Source: an uncultured Lachnospiraceae bacterium (GTDB taxonomy: Bacteria; Bacillota; Clostridia; Lachnospirales; Lachnospiraceae). From it: a stretch of 34,612 bases of DNA. The stretch is from positions 1 to 34,612 of the forward strand of contig CAJUHR010000039.1 of NCBI GenBank assembly GCA_910586255.1. Reading direction: 5' to 3'. How positions within the stretch are numbered: position 1 is the stretch's first letter; the number at the start of each line of letters is the position of its first letter. Under the pieces are notes generated by a model. That model was given only the letters and a program-made list of their open reading frames with translations. It did not search any database and was not told the DNA's origin. Of this stretch, positions 22,660-31,122 are shown piece after piece. The position numbers were made by a program, and so were the translations under genes.

Positions 22660-24096
22660 ATGGAAAAAAGAAAGGTTCCACATGATTTTTTGTGGGGCGG
22701 TGCGGTTGCGGCACATCAGCTTGAGGGAGGCTATGACAAAGGAGGGAAAGGAATCTCCATAGCGGATGTGATGACTGCCGGAGCCAACGGAAAAGACCGG
22801 GAGATCACCCGGGGAATACTGCCAAACCACTATTATCCAAACCATGAAGCGATTGATTTTTACACAAGATACAAAGAGGATATCCGTCTGTTTGCCGAAA
22901 TGGGGTTCCGGTGCTTCCGCACATCCATTGCATGGACGAGAATCTTTCCCCAGGGTGACGAGGAGGAGCCAAATGAGGAAGGGCTCCGGTTCTATGACGA
23001 TCTGTTTGACGAACTGCTGAAATACCATATTGAGCCGGTTGTCACATTAAGCCATTTTGAAATGCCCTATTCCCTGGTGGAAAAATACGAGGGATGGAGA
23101 AACCGGAAGCTGATCGGCTTTTTCGTTAAGTTTGCCGAGACCGTCATGAGACGGTACAAGGACAAGGTAAAGTACTGGATGACATTTAACGAAATCAACA
23201 ATCAGTCCAGTGTGCAGAATCCCTGGAGCGGCTGGACAAACTCCGGAATCCTTTACCAAAAAGGGGAAGATGTGCAGACGGTTCTCCAGCAGGCCGTACA
23301 TTACGAGATGACCGCAAGCGCCATGGCGGTAAAGCTGGGCCACGAGATCAACCCCCAATTTCAGATCGGATGTATGCTTGCCATGGTTCCCTTTTACCCC
23401 AGGACCTGTTCTCCCCAGGATGAACTTGCGGCCCAGACAGCCATGGAGCACCGGCTGTATTCCTATGGGGATCTCCATGTCTTTGGGGAGCATCCCGCCT
23501 ATATGGAAGCATTCCGCAGGGAACATGGCATCTGCCTGGACATAACGGAGCATGACCGGAAATGCCTGAAAGAGGGGTGTGTGGATTATATCGGCATCAG
23601 CTACTATATGAGCGGCACCATCAGCAGCGTTCAAACCGAGGGCAGCACCCGGGTGGGAGAGGGGATGTACGTGGCGCCCAACCCCTATGTGGCAAAAAAT
23701 GACTGGGGCTGGCAGATCGACCCCCAGGGACTCCGCTATTCCCTGAACCTGCTCCATCAGAGATATCACAAGCCTATATTTATTGTGGAAAACGGTTTGG
23801 GGGCCTATGATAAGCTGGAAAACGGAACCGTCCATGACAGCTACCGGACAGACTACTTAAGGCAGCACATCCTGGAAATGAAAAAAGCCATGTTTCTGGA
23901 CGGGGTTCCGGTTATGGGCTATACCCCCTGGGGATGTATTGACCTGGTAAGCGCAGGCAGCGGCGAGATGGAAAAACGGTATGGTTTCATCTACGTGGAT
24001 AAGGATAATCAGGGAAAGGGCAGCTTGGAGAGAAAGAAAAAGGATTCTTTTGCGTGGTATAAAAGGGTAATCGAGAGTGACGGGCAGATCGGATAA
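22660..24096 (+). CDS. GH1 6-phospho-beta-glucosidase
   Basis: 478-residue glycoside hydrolase family 1 enzyme that cleaves PTS-imported 6-phospho-beta-glucosides in the cytoplasm. PHDFLWGGAVAAHQLEGGYD is the N-terminal signature; the acid/base is E178 in TFNEIN and the nucleophile E376 in FIVENGLG. The phosphate-binding loop LVSAGSGEMEKRYGFIYVD (S433, K438, Y440) distinguishes the 6-phospho enzymes. ATG 22660 is taken because it begins the conserved protein; GGAG lies 10 nt upstream, and a second AGGAGG touches the start codon. First gene of the operon with PTS IIB, IIC and IIA. Confidence 0.93.
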   Translation: MEKRKVPHDFLWGGAVAAHQLEGGYDKGGKGISIADVMTAGANGKDREITRGILPNHYYPNHEAIDFYTRYKEDIRLFAEMGFRCFRTSIAWTRIFPQGDEEEPNEEGLRFYDDLFDELLKYHIEPVVTLSHFEMPYSLVEKYEGWRNRKLIGFFVKFAETVMRRYKDKVKYWMTFNEINNQSSVQNPWSGWTNSGILYQKGEDVQTVLQQAVHYEMTASAMAVKLGHEINPQFQIGCMLAMVPFYPRTCSPQDELAAQTAMEHRLYSYGDLHVFGEHPAYMEAFRREHGICLDITEHDRKCLKEGCVDYIGISYYMSGTISSVQTEGSTRVGEGMYVAPNPYVAKNDWGWQIDPQGLRYSLNLLHQRYHKPIFIVENGLGAYDKLENGTVHDSYRTDYLRQHILEMKKAMFLDGVPVMGYTPWGCIDLVSAGSGEMEKRYGFIYVDKDNQGKGSLERKKKDSFAWYKRVIESDGQIG

Positions 24097-24125
24097 AGGC
24101 GTCATAAAGGAAGGAGGAAGAAGTG

Positions 24126-24437
24126 ATGTTAAAAATCAGATTGTTTTGTGCAAACGGAATGTCAACCAGCCTGCTGGTAAAGAAGATGGAGGAGGCAGCA
24201 AAGGAGAAGGGTAAGGAAGTGGATATCAAGGCCTATCCAATCCTTGACATGGAAAGACTGATCGGGGAGGCGGATGTGGCTCTTTTAGGACCCCAGGTGG
24301 GATACCAGCTTGCCAAGGCAAAGGAGATATGCGAGGCAAAAGCTGTTCCTGTGGATGTGATTCCCATGGCGGATTACGGGATGTGCAACGGGATGAGCGT
24401 GCTGCGGTTTGCGTTTAAGCTGGCGGCAGGAAAATAA
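24126..24437 (+). CDS. celA: PTS lactose/cellobiose-type EIIB
   Basis: 103-residue cytoplasmic phosphocarrier. LFCANGMSTSLLVKKM contains the phosphorylated Cys8 in the standard P-loop-like turn; ALLGPQVGYQL and a short C-terminal helix complete the fold. It passes phosphate from IIA to the sugar bound by IIC. GGAGG lies 8 nt before ATG 24126. It is 29 bp after the GH1 gene, but 350 bp separate it from the IIC gene because of the inserted palindrome. Confidence 0.92.
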   Translation: MLKIRLFCANGMSTSLLVKKMEEAAKEKGKEVDIKAYPILDMERLIGEADVALLGPQVGYQLAKAKEICEAKAVPVDVIPMADYGMCNGMSVLRFAFKLAAGK

Positions 24438-24450
24438 AAAACCCATGAAC

Positions 24451-24759
24451 CAATGTCAGTTAGTTAAGCGTTTCTGAAAGGTACGCCAGGGAAACGGGGA
24501 GAGAAGCAATCGGAAATGGTTTGCTGCTTTTTCCAGTTTCGAGATCAAGAATTCCTAAAATTCCTGATTTTTGCGAAAAGCGAAACGAAAATTCACAAAC
24601 TCGCTGCGCTCAGACAGTGTGAATTTTCGTTTCAACGCAAAACTCAGAAATTTAAGGACTTCTAAATCTCTGCAAAGTCAAAATTCGCAAACCATTTCCG
24701 ATTGCTTCTCTCCCTGTTTCCCTGGCTGTGTTTCGCGATTTCTTAACTAACTGACATTG
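24451..24759. mobile_element. 309-bp palindromic MITE-like element with 9-bp target duplication
   Basis: The ends CAATGTCAGTTAGTTAAG and CTTAACTAACTGACATTG are perfect 18-bp inverted repeats. The arms remain complementary for most of their roughly 150 bp: GAGAGAAGCAATCGGAAATG occurs on the left and its complement on the right, and CGAAACGAAAATTCACA pairs with TGTGAATTTTCGTTT. The symmetry centre is near 24605. It is flanked by CCCATGAAC (24442-24450) and CTCATGAAC (24760-24768), a 9-bp direct repeat with one mismatch. There is no coding capacity, so it would need a transposase in trans. As RNA it forms one giant hairpin inside the PTS operon. Confidence 0.88.
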
Positions 24760-24787
24760 CTCATGAACAGTAGAAAGGAAATGAGAG

Positions 24788-26101
24788 ATGAAGCAACTCA
24801 TGAATGACAAAATAATCCCCAGGATTATGGCGTTTGTTAGTACAAAAGGGATACAGGCAATTAAGGATGGAATGGTCTATTCCATGCCTCTTCTGATCGT
24901 GGGCTCTGTATTTCTGATTATTACCAATTTCCCGATTCCGGCAGTTGTGAATTTGCTGGAGCAGACAGGCATAAAGGCTGTGCTGGAACAGGCCAACGGG
25001 GCAACCTTCAATATCAGCGCCATGATCGCCGTTCTTGGCATTTCCTATAACTATATCAAATTAGAGGGGCAGGAGCCTTTAAGCGGAGCAATCGTTGCCC
25101 TTGGCGTCTTTATTATGATGACGCCGGCATCGATTGTGGCAGAAGGCGGAGCAGTAGTGGGGGGTATTATCGATAAAAGCTGGACAGCCGGGAAAGGCAT
25201 GGTGGGGGCAATTATTGTGGGGCTGATTGTGGCCTATGTCTATTGCTGGTTTCTGAAAAGAAATATTAAGATCAAGATGCCGGCAGGGGTTCCTGAGGGG
25301 GTATCCAACGCCTTCTCGGCCCTGGTTCCCGGAGCCGTCATTGTGACCGGGGCAACCATTGTCCACGGGATCTTTTCCATAGGCTTTCATATGACGGCTA
25401 TGGAGGGGATTTACAAGGTGATTCAGACGCCCCTCCAGAGCATGACCGATTCCATCGGAGGAGCCGTCCTGATGTGCTTTCTCACCCCGTTTTTATGGTT
25501 CTTCGGCGTACATGGCTCCACCATTGTGGGAGGCATCATGACTGGTATCCTTCAGGCCAACGGCCTGGAAAACCAGGCTTTGATTGATAAGGGGATTGAA
25601 CTGACGGTGGAAAACGGAGGCCACATCGTAACCATGCAGTTTTTGGACCAGTTTATCAATACCACTGGCGCGGGAATCACCATCGGCCTTGTGATCTATA
25701 TGTTTTTCCTTGCCAAATCAAAGCAGTTAAAAACCCTGGGAAGGCTGGAACTGGTGCCTGCACTGTTCAACATTAACGAACCGATTTTGTTCGGGATTCC
25801 CATTGTGATGAATCCCATGCTGGCGTTTCCCTTTATCGCCATGCCGGTGGTGGCCTGCATATTGCAGTACATAGCGCTCTATACCGGGCTTTGCCCCCTC
25901 TACGGCGCTGTCCAGGTTCCCTGGACCTGCCCTCCGATTATCTCGGGATTTTTAATCGGAGGCTGGCGGACAGCCCTCTTGCAGGTGGTTATCCTCAGCT
26001 TGTCCTTCCTTATTTATTTCCCCTTTGTGCGGAGGGTGGATAAGCTGAACCTGATAGAAGAAGCGAAAAAAGAACAAGAAGCACAGGATGATGAATGGTA
26101 A
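24788..26101 (+). CDS. celB: PTS cellobiose/lichenan-type EIIC permease
   Basis: 437-residue membrane component with about ten hydrophobic segments: IPRIMAFVSTKGIQAIKDGM at the N-terminus, VHGSTIVGGIMTGILQANGL, LVPALFNINEPILFGIPIVM (the conserved NEP sugar-site motif) and VPWTCPPIISGFLIGGWRTA. It transports and phosphorylates a beta-glucoside such as cellobiose. Its ribosome site (GGAAATGAG) lies just after the palindromic insertion, so expression depends on transcription and mRNA passing through that hairpin. Confidence 0.93.
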   Translation: MKQLMNDKIIPRIMAFVSTKGIQAIKDGMVYSMPLLIVGSVFLIITNFPIPAVVNLLEQTGIKAVLEQANGATFNISAMIAVLGISYNYIKLEGQEPLSGAIVALGVFIMMTPASIVAEGGAVVGGIIDKSWTAGKGMVGAIIVGLIVAYVYCWFLKRNIKIKMPAGVPEGVSNAFSALVPGAVIVTGATIVHGIFSIGFHMTAMEGIYKVIQTPLQSMTDSIGGAVLMCFLTPFLWFFGVHGSTIVGGIMTGILQANGLENQALIDKGIELTVENGGHIVTMQFLDQFINTTGAGITIGLVIYMFFLAKSKQLKTLGRLELVPALFNINEPILFGIPIVMNPMLAFPFIAMPVVACILQYIALYTGLCPLYGAVQVPWTCPPIISGFLIGGWRTALLQVVILSLSFLIYFPFVRRVDKLNLIEEAKKEQEAQDDEW

Positions 26102-26113
26102 AAGGAGGACAAA

Positions 26114-26428
26114 ATGACACAGGAATTTGAGACAGCATGTTTTGGAATTATTACTTATGTGGGCACTGCGAGATCTTGCTTTATCAATGCGGTGCAGTTT
26201 GCGAAAAAAGGGGATTTTGAAGGGGCGGAGGAACAGATTCGGCAGGGAGACGAAGCCTACACCCAGGGGCATCATATCCATGCAGATCTTTTGACACTGG
26301 ATGCAAACGGAAAGCTGGAAGAATCCGGACTTATCCTGATGCACGCAGAAGACCAGCTGATGAGCGCGGAAACCTTCCGGGTCCTGGCCGTGGAGTTTAT
26401 TGAGGTTTATAAAAAAATGGCAGAATAG
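26114..26428 (+). CDS. celC: PTS lactose/cellobiose-type EIIA
   Basis: 104-residue trimeric phosphocarrier. The active His77 is in LILMHAEDQLMSAETFRVLA; FGIITYVGTARSCFINAVQF and DFEGAEEQIRQGDEAYTQGH are the family helices. It accepts phosphate from HPr and hands it to the IIB Cys. AAAGGAGG precedes the ATG. Last gene of the operon, followed by a terminator. Confidence 0.93.
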   Translation: MTQEFETACFGIITYVGTARSCFINAVQFAKKGDFEGAEEQIRQGDEAYTQGHHIHADLLTLDANGKLEESGLILMHAEDQLMSAETFRVLAVEFIEVYKKMAE

Positions 26429-26506
26429 CGGAGGCCAAAACCTGCATTCCCCAAGGGAAACCGGCAGCAGCCCGGGATTTCCGGGAAACAAGTGCTTTGT
26501 ACAAAG

Positions 26507-26537
26507 AGAGGATAGCCGAAAAAGCTATCCTCTTTTG
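26507..26537 (+). terminator. Rho-independent terminator of the PTS operon
   Basis: AGAGGATAGC (26507-26516) pairs perfectly with GCTATCCTCT (26524-26533) around CGAAAAA, followed by TTTGTCT. It is 78 bp after the IIA stop and 50 bp before the end of the convergent ABC permease gene. Confidence 0.85.
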
Positions 26538-26586
26538 TCTCATGGGAAATTGCGTCCAATCCTGTTTGATTTTTGTGCTTTGGATT

Positions 26587-27462
26587 TTATCCTTTCACCC
26601 CGCCTCCGGTAACACCGGCAATGATCTTTTCCGACAAAAAGATATACAGGATGAAGGTAGGCAAAAATACGATTACCACAGCCGCGAACATGCCGGCCCA
26701 GTCCCCGGTGTATTTCATGGAGTTAATCATGGAATACAGGCCCACGGCAATGGGGCGCAGCTTGTCGGAGTTGGCGAATATCAGGGAGATGAAGTACTCA
26801 TTCCAGATATTGATAAAATTAAATATGGTGACCGTGATGATTCCCGGCTGAGCCATGGGAAGCATGATCAGCCAGAAGGTCTTGGTGGGCGGGCACCCGT
26901 CAATGGCCGCCGCCTCCTCAAAGGCCCGGGACAGGTTGCCGAAAAAGGTCATGAGGAAGATGGTGGTGTAGGGCACATTGATGCCGATGTACAAAAAGAT
27001 CAGCAGGACGGCATTGCTCATCACATGGTTTAAGATTCCAAGGTTGGCCACAATCCCGAACAGAGGAAGCACAATCATCACCACCGGCACGCCCATGGCA
27101 GACACAAAGCCGGTCTGAATCAGCTTGTTCCCCGGAAATACGAAGCGGGCCAGGACATAGGCCGCCGGGGCGCAGATGAGAATCAGCAGAATGCAGGAGA
27201 TGATGGAGTAGATAAGGGAATTCCGGAAGATTCCCGCCACATCGGAATTCATCCAGGCCTTTACATAGTTTTCAAAATGGAGCCCGGAGGCTAAAAGCTT
27301 ATTGGAAAAGATCTCCTTGGTGGTGGAAAAGCTGGCCAGCAGCACCCATCCCAACAGGACAAAGGTAAAGGAAATCCAGACCAGCAGGATAAAGTATCCC
27401 GGTGCCAGGCGCAGTTCCCTTTTCCAGTTGACCGGCTCCCGGTATTTTTTTGTTTTCGCCAT
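26587..27462 (-). CDS. Sugar ABC transporter permease (MalG type)
   Basis: 291-residue inner-membrane permease with six predicted helices. The ATPase-contact loop is EAAAIDGCPPTKTFWLIMLP followed by MAQPGI. The C-terminus is short, ending EKIIAGVTGGGVKG, as in MalG-like subunits. It pairs with the permease encoded upstream and the binding protein to import an oligosaccharide. AAAGGAGGGG precedes ATG 27462. No ATPase gene is present; these systems usually borrow a shared MsmK-type ATPase encoded elsewhere. Confidence 0.93.
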   Translation of the reverse strand: MAKTKKYREPVNWKRELRLAPGYFILLVWISFTFVLLGWVLLASFSTTKEIFSNKLLASGLHFENYVKAWMNSDVAGIFRNSLIYSIISCILLILICAPAAYVLARFVFPGNKLIQTGFVSAMGVPVVMIVLPLFGIVANLGILNHVMSNAVLLIFLYIGINVPYTTIFLMTFFGNLSRAFEEAAAIDGCPPTKTFWLIMLPMAQPGIITVTIFNFINIWNEYFISLIFANSDKLRPIAVGLYSMINSMKYTGDWAGMFAAVVIVFLPTFILYIFLSEKIIAGVTGGGVKG

Positions 27463-27477
27463 AAATTTCCCCTCCTT

Positions 27478-28383
27478 TTAGAATTCCAGGTCATCATCCC
27501 GCAGCAGGTGGTTGCACAGCCAGAATACGGCCACCACACAGACGCTTAAGAGCACGCCGATGGCAGCGCCGAGGCCGGAGTTCCGCTCTGTGATGCTGTT
27601 GCCCGCGCCGAAGATCTGCATATACATGTAAACCATGGGAGTGATGGTCTGGGTGTCTGCCGTGACCGTGGAGAACAGCTGGGACCACACGAAGAAGCCC
27701 ACACTGGTGACGCTCCACATGGTAATGTTCGTCTTGAAAACCCCCTTTAACAGGGGAAGGGTGATGTAACGAAACTGATTGAATTTGTTTGCCCCGTCTA
27801 AGGTGGCAGCCTCAAAGTAATCGGAACTGATGCGCTCAATGCCGCTGGCAAAGATCAGCATGTGATATCCTACCATGCCGAAGCAGTAGGCCAGCAAAAG
27901 GGCAGCGAATTTGTGGTCATTGTCCAGCCACTGTACCTTGGCCAGGGAGGTGAGCCCCAGATTGGTAAACACGGTTTTTAAAAGCCCGAACTTGGGGCTG
28001 TAGACGTATTGCAGCCACATGGTAGCCAGAGCCACCGCGCTGACAATGTTGGGCAGATAAATCACAGCCCGGAAAAAGCTTTTGAAGCGGATGCCGCTGG
28101 TGATGATCACCGCAAAGAGCAGTGCCAGGGACATGACGATGATGCCGCCGATCAGCCAGATGCGGAAAAGGTTCCACATGGAGATGCGGAAGAGGCTGGT
28201 GTTGGCCAGCCGGATAAAATTGGACAGGCCGGTAAACTGCCATTTGGCCACCGGGTCGGTGATTCCGTCAATCCGGAAAAAACTCATGATAATGGTACGG
28301 ATGATGGGATAGAGGAAAATAACAGAAAACATCAATACTGTGGGCGTTAAAAACAGTATGATCATGCCTTTGTTGCGTTTCAT
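27478..28383 (-). CDS. Sugar ABC transporter permease (MalF type)
   Basis: 301-residue permease with six helices. It has an N-terminal MIILFLTPTVLMFSVIFLYP, an EAATLDGANKFNQFRYITLP coupling loop, and a final helix AAIGVLLSVCVVAVFWLCNH. ATG 28383 is chosen (AAAGGGGGAACCGGG upstream); an in-frame ATG at 28401 is possible. It ends 15 bp before the MalG-type gene, and a hairpin separates it from the binding-protein gene. Confidence 0.93.
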   Translation of the reverse strand: MKRNKGMIILFLTPTVLMFSVIFLYPIIRTIIMSFFRIDGITDPVAKWQFTGLSNFIRLANTSLFRISMWNLFRIWLIGGIIVMSLALLFAVIITSGIRFKSFFRAVIYLPNIVSAVALATMWLQYVYSPKFGLLKTVFTNLGLTSLAKVQWLDNDHKFAALLLAYCFGMVGYHMLIFASGIERISSDYFEAATLDGANKFNQFRYITLPLLKGVFKTNITMWSVTSVGFFVWSQLFSTVTADTQTITPMVYMYMQIFGAGNSITERNSGLGAAIGVLLSVCVVAVFWLCNHLLRDDDLEF

Positions 28384-28412
28384 CCCGGTTCCCCCTTTCA
28401 TAAAGTGAAAAC

Positions 28413-28444
28413 AAAAGGCGGCAGCTTATCCCTGCCGCCTTTTT
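28413..28444 (-). terminator. Intercistronic hairpin between binding protein and permease genes
   Basis: AAAAGGCGGCAG and CTGCCGCCTTTT flank a 7-nt loop. On the minus strand the stem ends in TTTTG. It sits between the binding-protein gene and the permeases, as in many sugar ABC operons, where a partial terminator or mRNA-protecting hairpin keeps binding protein in excess. The same T-tract exists on the plus strand. Confidence 0.75.
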
Positions 28445-28451
28445 ACCGATA

Positions 28452-29780
28452 TTAGTTCCCTGCTTTCTTCAAGGCATCCACAAAGCCCTGGGCATCAATG
28501 CTGCCGCCGCAAAGCTTTAAGAAGTTCTCCTTGATGATGGGCGTCATGTCTGCGTTGGCCTCAGCGCCTGCCGCCCAGGGATAGCGGGTGTTCATGCTGT
28601 CCATAACCGGCTTCACGCAGGAGATCAGGGCCGGCCACTCGGTGTTGTTGGAATCCGCAGGAATACCGATAGACAACTCGGAGAGCATCTTGTCGAACTC
28701 ACCCTGGGTGATATAGCAGATCAGCTTAAAGGCATCCTCTGCCTTCTGGGAATCCTTGTTGATAGCCAGTACCTGTGCCCCGTAGTTGGCAGCGTCCACT
28801 CCATCGGTTCCGCCTTCCAGGGCCGGATAGCTGAAGCAGCCCCACACAAAGTCATCCCCGGCCATATCCTTTACCTCATTGGGCAGCCAAGAGCCGTTTA
28901 AGTACATGGCAGCGGTTCCCATGGCCAGTTCCTGGTTCTGTCCTGCCGGCCAGACATTGGAGGCAATGGTCTCAGAGAAATAGCCCTTGCTGGCAAAATC
29001 CGCATAAGCTTCTGCCGTGGCAATCACAGAAGGATCATCCCACTGGCCGCCCTTTACGATCTCTTCCGTCTTGGGCTCGCCTACCAGGCGGGACATGTGA
29101 TAGCCGAACATGCAGGTGATGTAGGCATCGTCACAGGTGATGGGGGTGTACCCTTTCTCCTTGATCTTGGCGCAGGCAGCATCCAGTTCCGCCCAGGTGG
29201 TGGGAACCGCGGTAATCCCTGCCTCGTCAAAGATCGTCTGGTTGTAGAAAAACGCAAATACATTGGGCTGGTAGGGAATGGACTTTAAGGTGCCCCCGCC
29301 TACCTCGCGGCAGGCTGCCATCAGGCCTGCATTGGCGGTTGCCTCGTAATCCGCGGCCTTGGCTAACTCCTCCAGATCCATCAGATACTGTCCCCAGGTG
29401 GTGTTGACCCGGTCAATATCCTCGTCAAACAGGTCAATGTTGGTTCCCGCGTCCAGAGCCGGCTGCAGTCCCTCACGGATACCGGTACGGCCCTTGAACT
29501 GGAGATCTACGCTGATGCCTGTGTCCGCCGTAAACTGGTCAACCGCTGCCTGGATGGCCTGCCCCTGAGGCTCTGTGGCCTCCCACATCGACCAGTACAC
29601 CAGGCCGTCCCCTGAGGGAGCCGCAGCCTCCTGCTGTCCGCCGTCCGCTGCCGGAGCCGCTGTGGTGGCATCCCCCGCCGGGGCTGCCGCTGTCTCTGTG
29701 GTCTGCCCGCCACCGCCGCATGCTGCCAGGGAGACAGCCATCGCTGATGTAAGAACCAGTGCCATAACTTTCTTTCTCAT
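28452..29780 (-). CDS. Sugar ABC transporter substrate-binding lipoprotein
   Basis: 442-residue extracellular solute-binding protein. The lipoprotein signal MRKKVMALVLTSAMAVSLAACGG has its lipobox at LAAC (Cys21), followed by a Gly/Ala/Thr-rich linker to about residue 55. The mature domain (VYWSMWEATEPQGQAIQAAV, FAFFYNQTIFDEAGITAVPT, TAAMYLNGSWLPNEV) is a family 1 sugar-binding protein. The ligand is not readable. AGGAGG lies before ATG 29780. The first gene of the minus-strand ABC operon; a TATACT -10 sits at 29846-29841 without a good -35, which suggests activator dependence. Confidence 0.93.
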   Translation of the reverse strand: MRKKVMALVLTSAMAVSLAACGGGGQTTETAAAPAGDATTAAPAADGGQQEAAAPSGDGLVYWSMWEATEPQGQAIQAAVDQFTADTGISVDLQFKGRTGIREGLQPALDAGTNIDLFDEDIDRVNTTWGQYLMDLEELAKAADYEATANAGLMAACREVGGGTLKSIPYQPNVFAFFYNQTIFDEAGITAVPTTWAELDAACAKIKEKGYTPITCDDAYITCMFGYHMSRLVGEPKTEEIVKGGQWDDPSVIATAEAYADFASKGYFSETIASNVWPAGQNQELAMGTAAMYLNGSWLPNEVKDMAGDDFVWGCFSYPALEGGTDGVDAANYGAQVLAINKDSQKAEDAFKLICYITQGEFDKMLSELSIGIPADSNNTEWPALISCVKPVMDSMNTRYPWAAGAEANADMTPIIKENFLKLCGGSIDAQGFVDALKKAGN

Positions 29781-30009
29781 AAAAACGTCCTCCTCTTTTT
29801 TATGCAAATTCCTTGCATTTACTTACGTTCCCATGAGATTAGTATAGTAAAACTGCACAGAAAAATATTTGCACAATCAACCCTTATATTTGTACATTAG
29901 GTCATTTCTGGTGAAATTGCATAGAGGAATTCTGCTATCGGAGAAGGCCGTATTTAATATTGACAATAGTTTTGGGAGGCCTTTTTTGCGGAGTCTCAAT
30001 TTTTACTAG

Positions 30010-30252
30010 TACTCCATCCGGAAGCATTTCAGAAGACTGACTGCTCAGGAAAAGAATCAGTTAAAAACCAAACTGAGGCTTTTAGCCGAAAATCCTTCCC
30101 ATCCTTCACTCCGCACAAAACGTATTCAGGGAACTGCGGATCTCTTTGAGTGCAGTGTCAACATGGACATTCGCATTATCTGGTTTTATGAAGGCGACAA
30201 AATGATGATGCTGGTAGATGTCGGACATCACGATATATTAAAGCAGTTCTAA
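30010..30252 (+). pseudogene. RelE/YoeB-like toxin without a start codon
   Basis: 80 codons read YSIRKHFRRLTAQEKNQLKT, then KLRLLAENPSHPSLRTKRIQ, GTADLFECSVNMDIRIIWFY and MLVDVGHHDILKQF. This is the RelE/ParE-superfamily pattern ending in DVGHHDIL, typical of ribosome-dependent mRNA interferases. An in-frame TAG sits immediately before (30007-30009) and there is no ATG, GTG or TTG at the front. No antitoxin gene precedes it: 29847-30009 holds only a weak AAGGCC/GGCCTT hairpin followed by TTTTTT. I therefore call it a decayed solitary toxin. Its last 15 bp overlap the end of the convergent sirtuin gene. Confidence 0.65.
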
Positions 30253-31122
30253 TACCTCCCCGATATCCCCATTGATACAGACCGCCTGCCCCGCAATCTC
30301 CCCCGGACAGACCGCCTCCCCATTATTTATACATATATACACCGCCTTCGGATTCTCCGCCGTCATCTGCCAGAAGGGATACTTGATAATCCCCGGGGTA
30401 TTTCCCCCGACCCCCAGTTCCAGATATAAAACCTTCCGCCCCTTATGGCAGCGGATGAAATCCTGATACCTGCCTGCCGCTGCCATCCAGCCCTCATCCT
30501 CGACAAAGGTGGAATCAGACCGCAGATTCATGGACATGGGCGCCCCGCAAACCGGGCAGCGGGGGAGGAGAGAGGAGGGAATCCGCATATTTTCCTGTTC
30601 CGCCACCATTTTTCTTACCATAGCTTCATTATCATAGGTCTTGTGGTGACAGGGCTTTGAGCACTGCCAAAGCCCATAGTCGCCCTGGGTATAAAACAGC
30701 CTTTGCTTGTCAAAGCCAGCCTTTTGGAAGCAGTGGTCTACATTGGTGGTAAGGACAAAATAGTCCTTGTCTTTGATCAGGGCAAACAGATCCTGGTAAA
30801 GGTTTTTCGGCGCGTCCTGATAGCGGTTAAGAAAAATATAACGGCTCCAGTACGCCCAATATTCTTCCTCTGTCTCATAGGGATAAAAGCCCGCGGAGTA
30901 CATGTCCCCAAAACCGTATTTTTTGATAAAGTCGGGGAAATTCTCTTCAAACCGTTTCCCGGAATAAGTAAATCCGGCAGAGGCGGACAGCCCTGCCCCT
31001 GCACCCACCACCACAGCCTCCGCGTTTTCTAACAACCGTTTTATCGTTTCCCCAAAAGCCCTGGCTTTCTCGTTATCCCAATAAGTCTTGGTAGATTTCA
31101 TAATCCTTGTCTTTGAATACAT
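30238..31122 (-). CDS. Class M sirtuin (SirTM), protein ADP-ribosyltransferase
   Basis: 294-residue SIR2-family protein. AEAVVVGAGAGLSASAGFTY is the NAD loop, VLTTNVDHCFQKAG the core motif, CSKPCH and CPVCG the four zinc cysteines, and LELGVGGNTPGIIKYPFWQM and VYICINNGEA later NAD-site strands. Class M sirtuins encoded next to a macrodomain act as ADP-ribosyltransferases on a lipoylated GcvH-like protein in staphylococci and streptococci. No GcvH-L or lipoate ligase gene is in view here, so the target is unknown. ATG 31122 is supported by GGAGGTGA 6-7 nt upstream and lies 50 bp inside the macrodomain gene. Confidence 0.88.
   Translation of the reverse strand: MYSKTRIMKSTKTYWDNEKARAFGETIKRLLENAEAVVVGAGAGLSASAGFTYSGKRFEENFPDFIKKYGFGDMYSAGFYPYETEEEYWAYWSRYIFLNRYQDAPKNLYQDLFALIKDKDYFVLTTNVDHCFQKAGFDKQRLFYTQGDYGLWQCSKPCHHKTYDNEAMVRKMVAEQENMRIPSSLLPRCPVCGAPMSMNLRSDSTFVEDEGWMAAAGRYQDFIRCHKGRKVLYLELGVGGNTPGIIKYPFWQMTAENPKAVYICINNGEAVCPGEIAGQAVCINGDIGEVLELL

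Noticed and set aside
23047..23835. 262-codon minus-strand frame within the GH1 gene
   Set aside because: The plus strand encodes an uninterrupted GH1 enzyme with both catalytic Glu residues. The antisense frame has no recognisable motif or ribosome site.
24451..24759. Large terminator for the celA transcript
   Set aside because: No U-tract follows the palindrome, downstream IIC and IIA clearly belong to the same operon, and terminal repeats plus target duplication fit a mobile element better.
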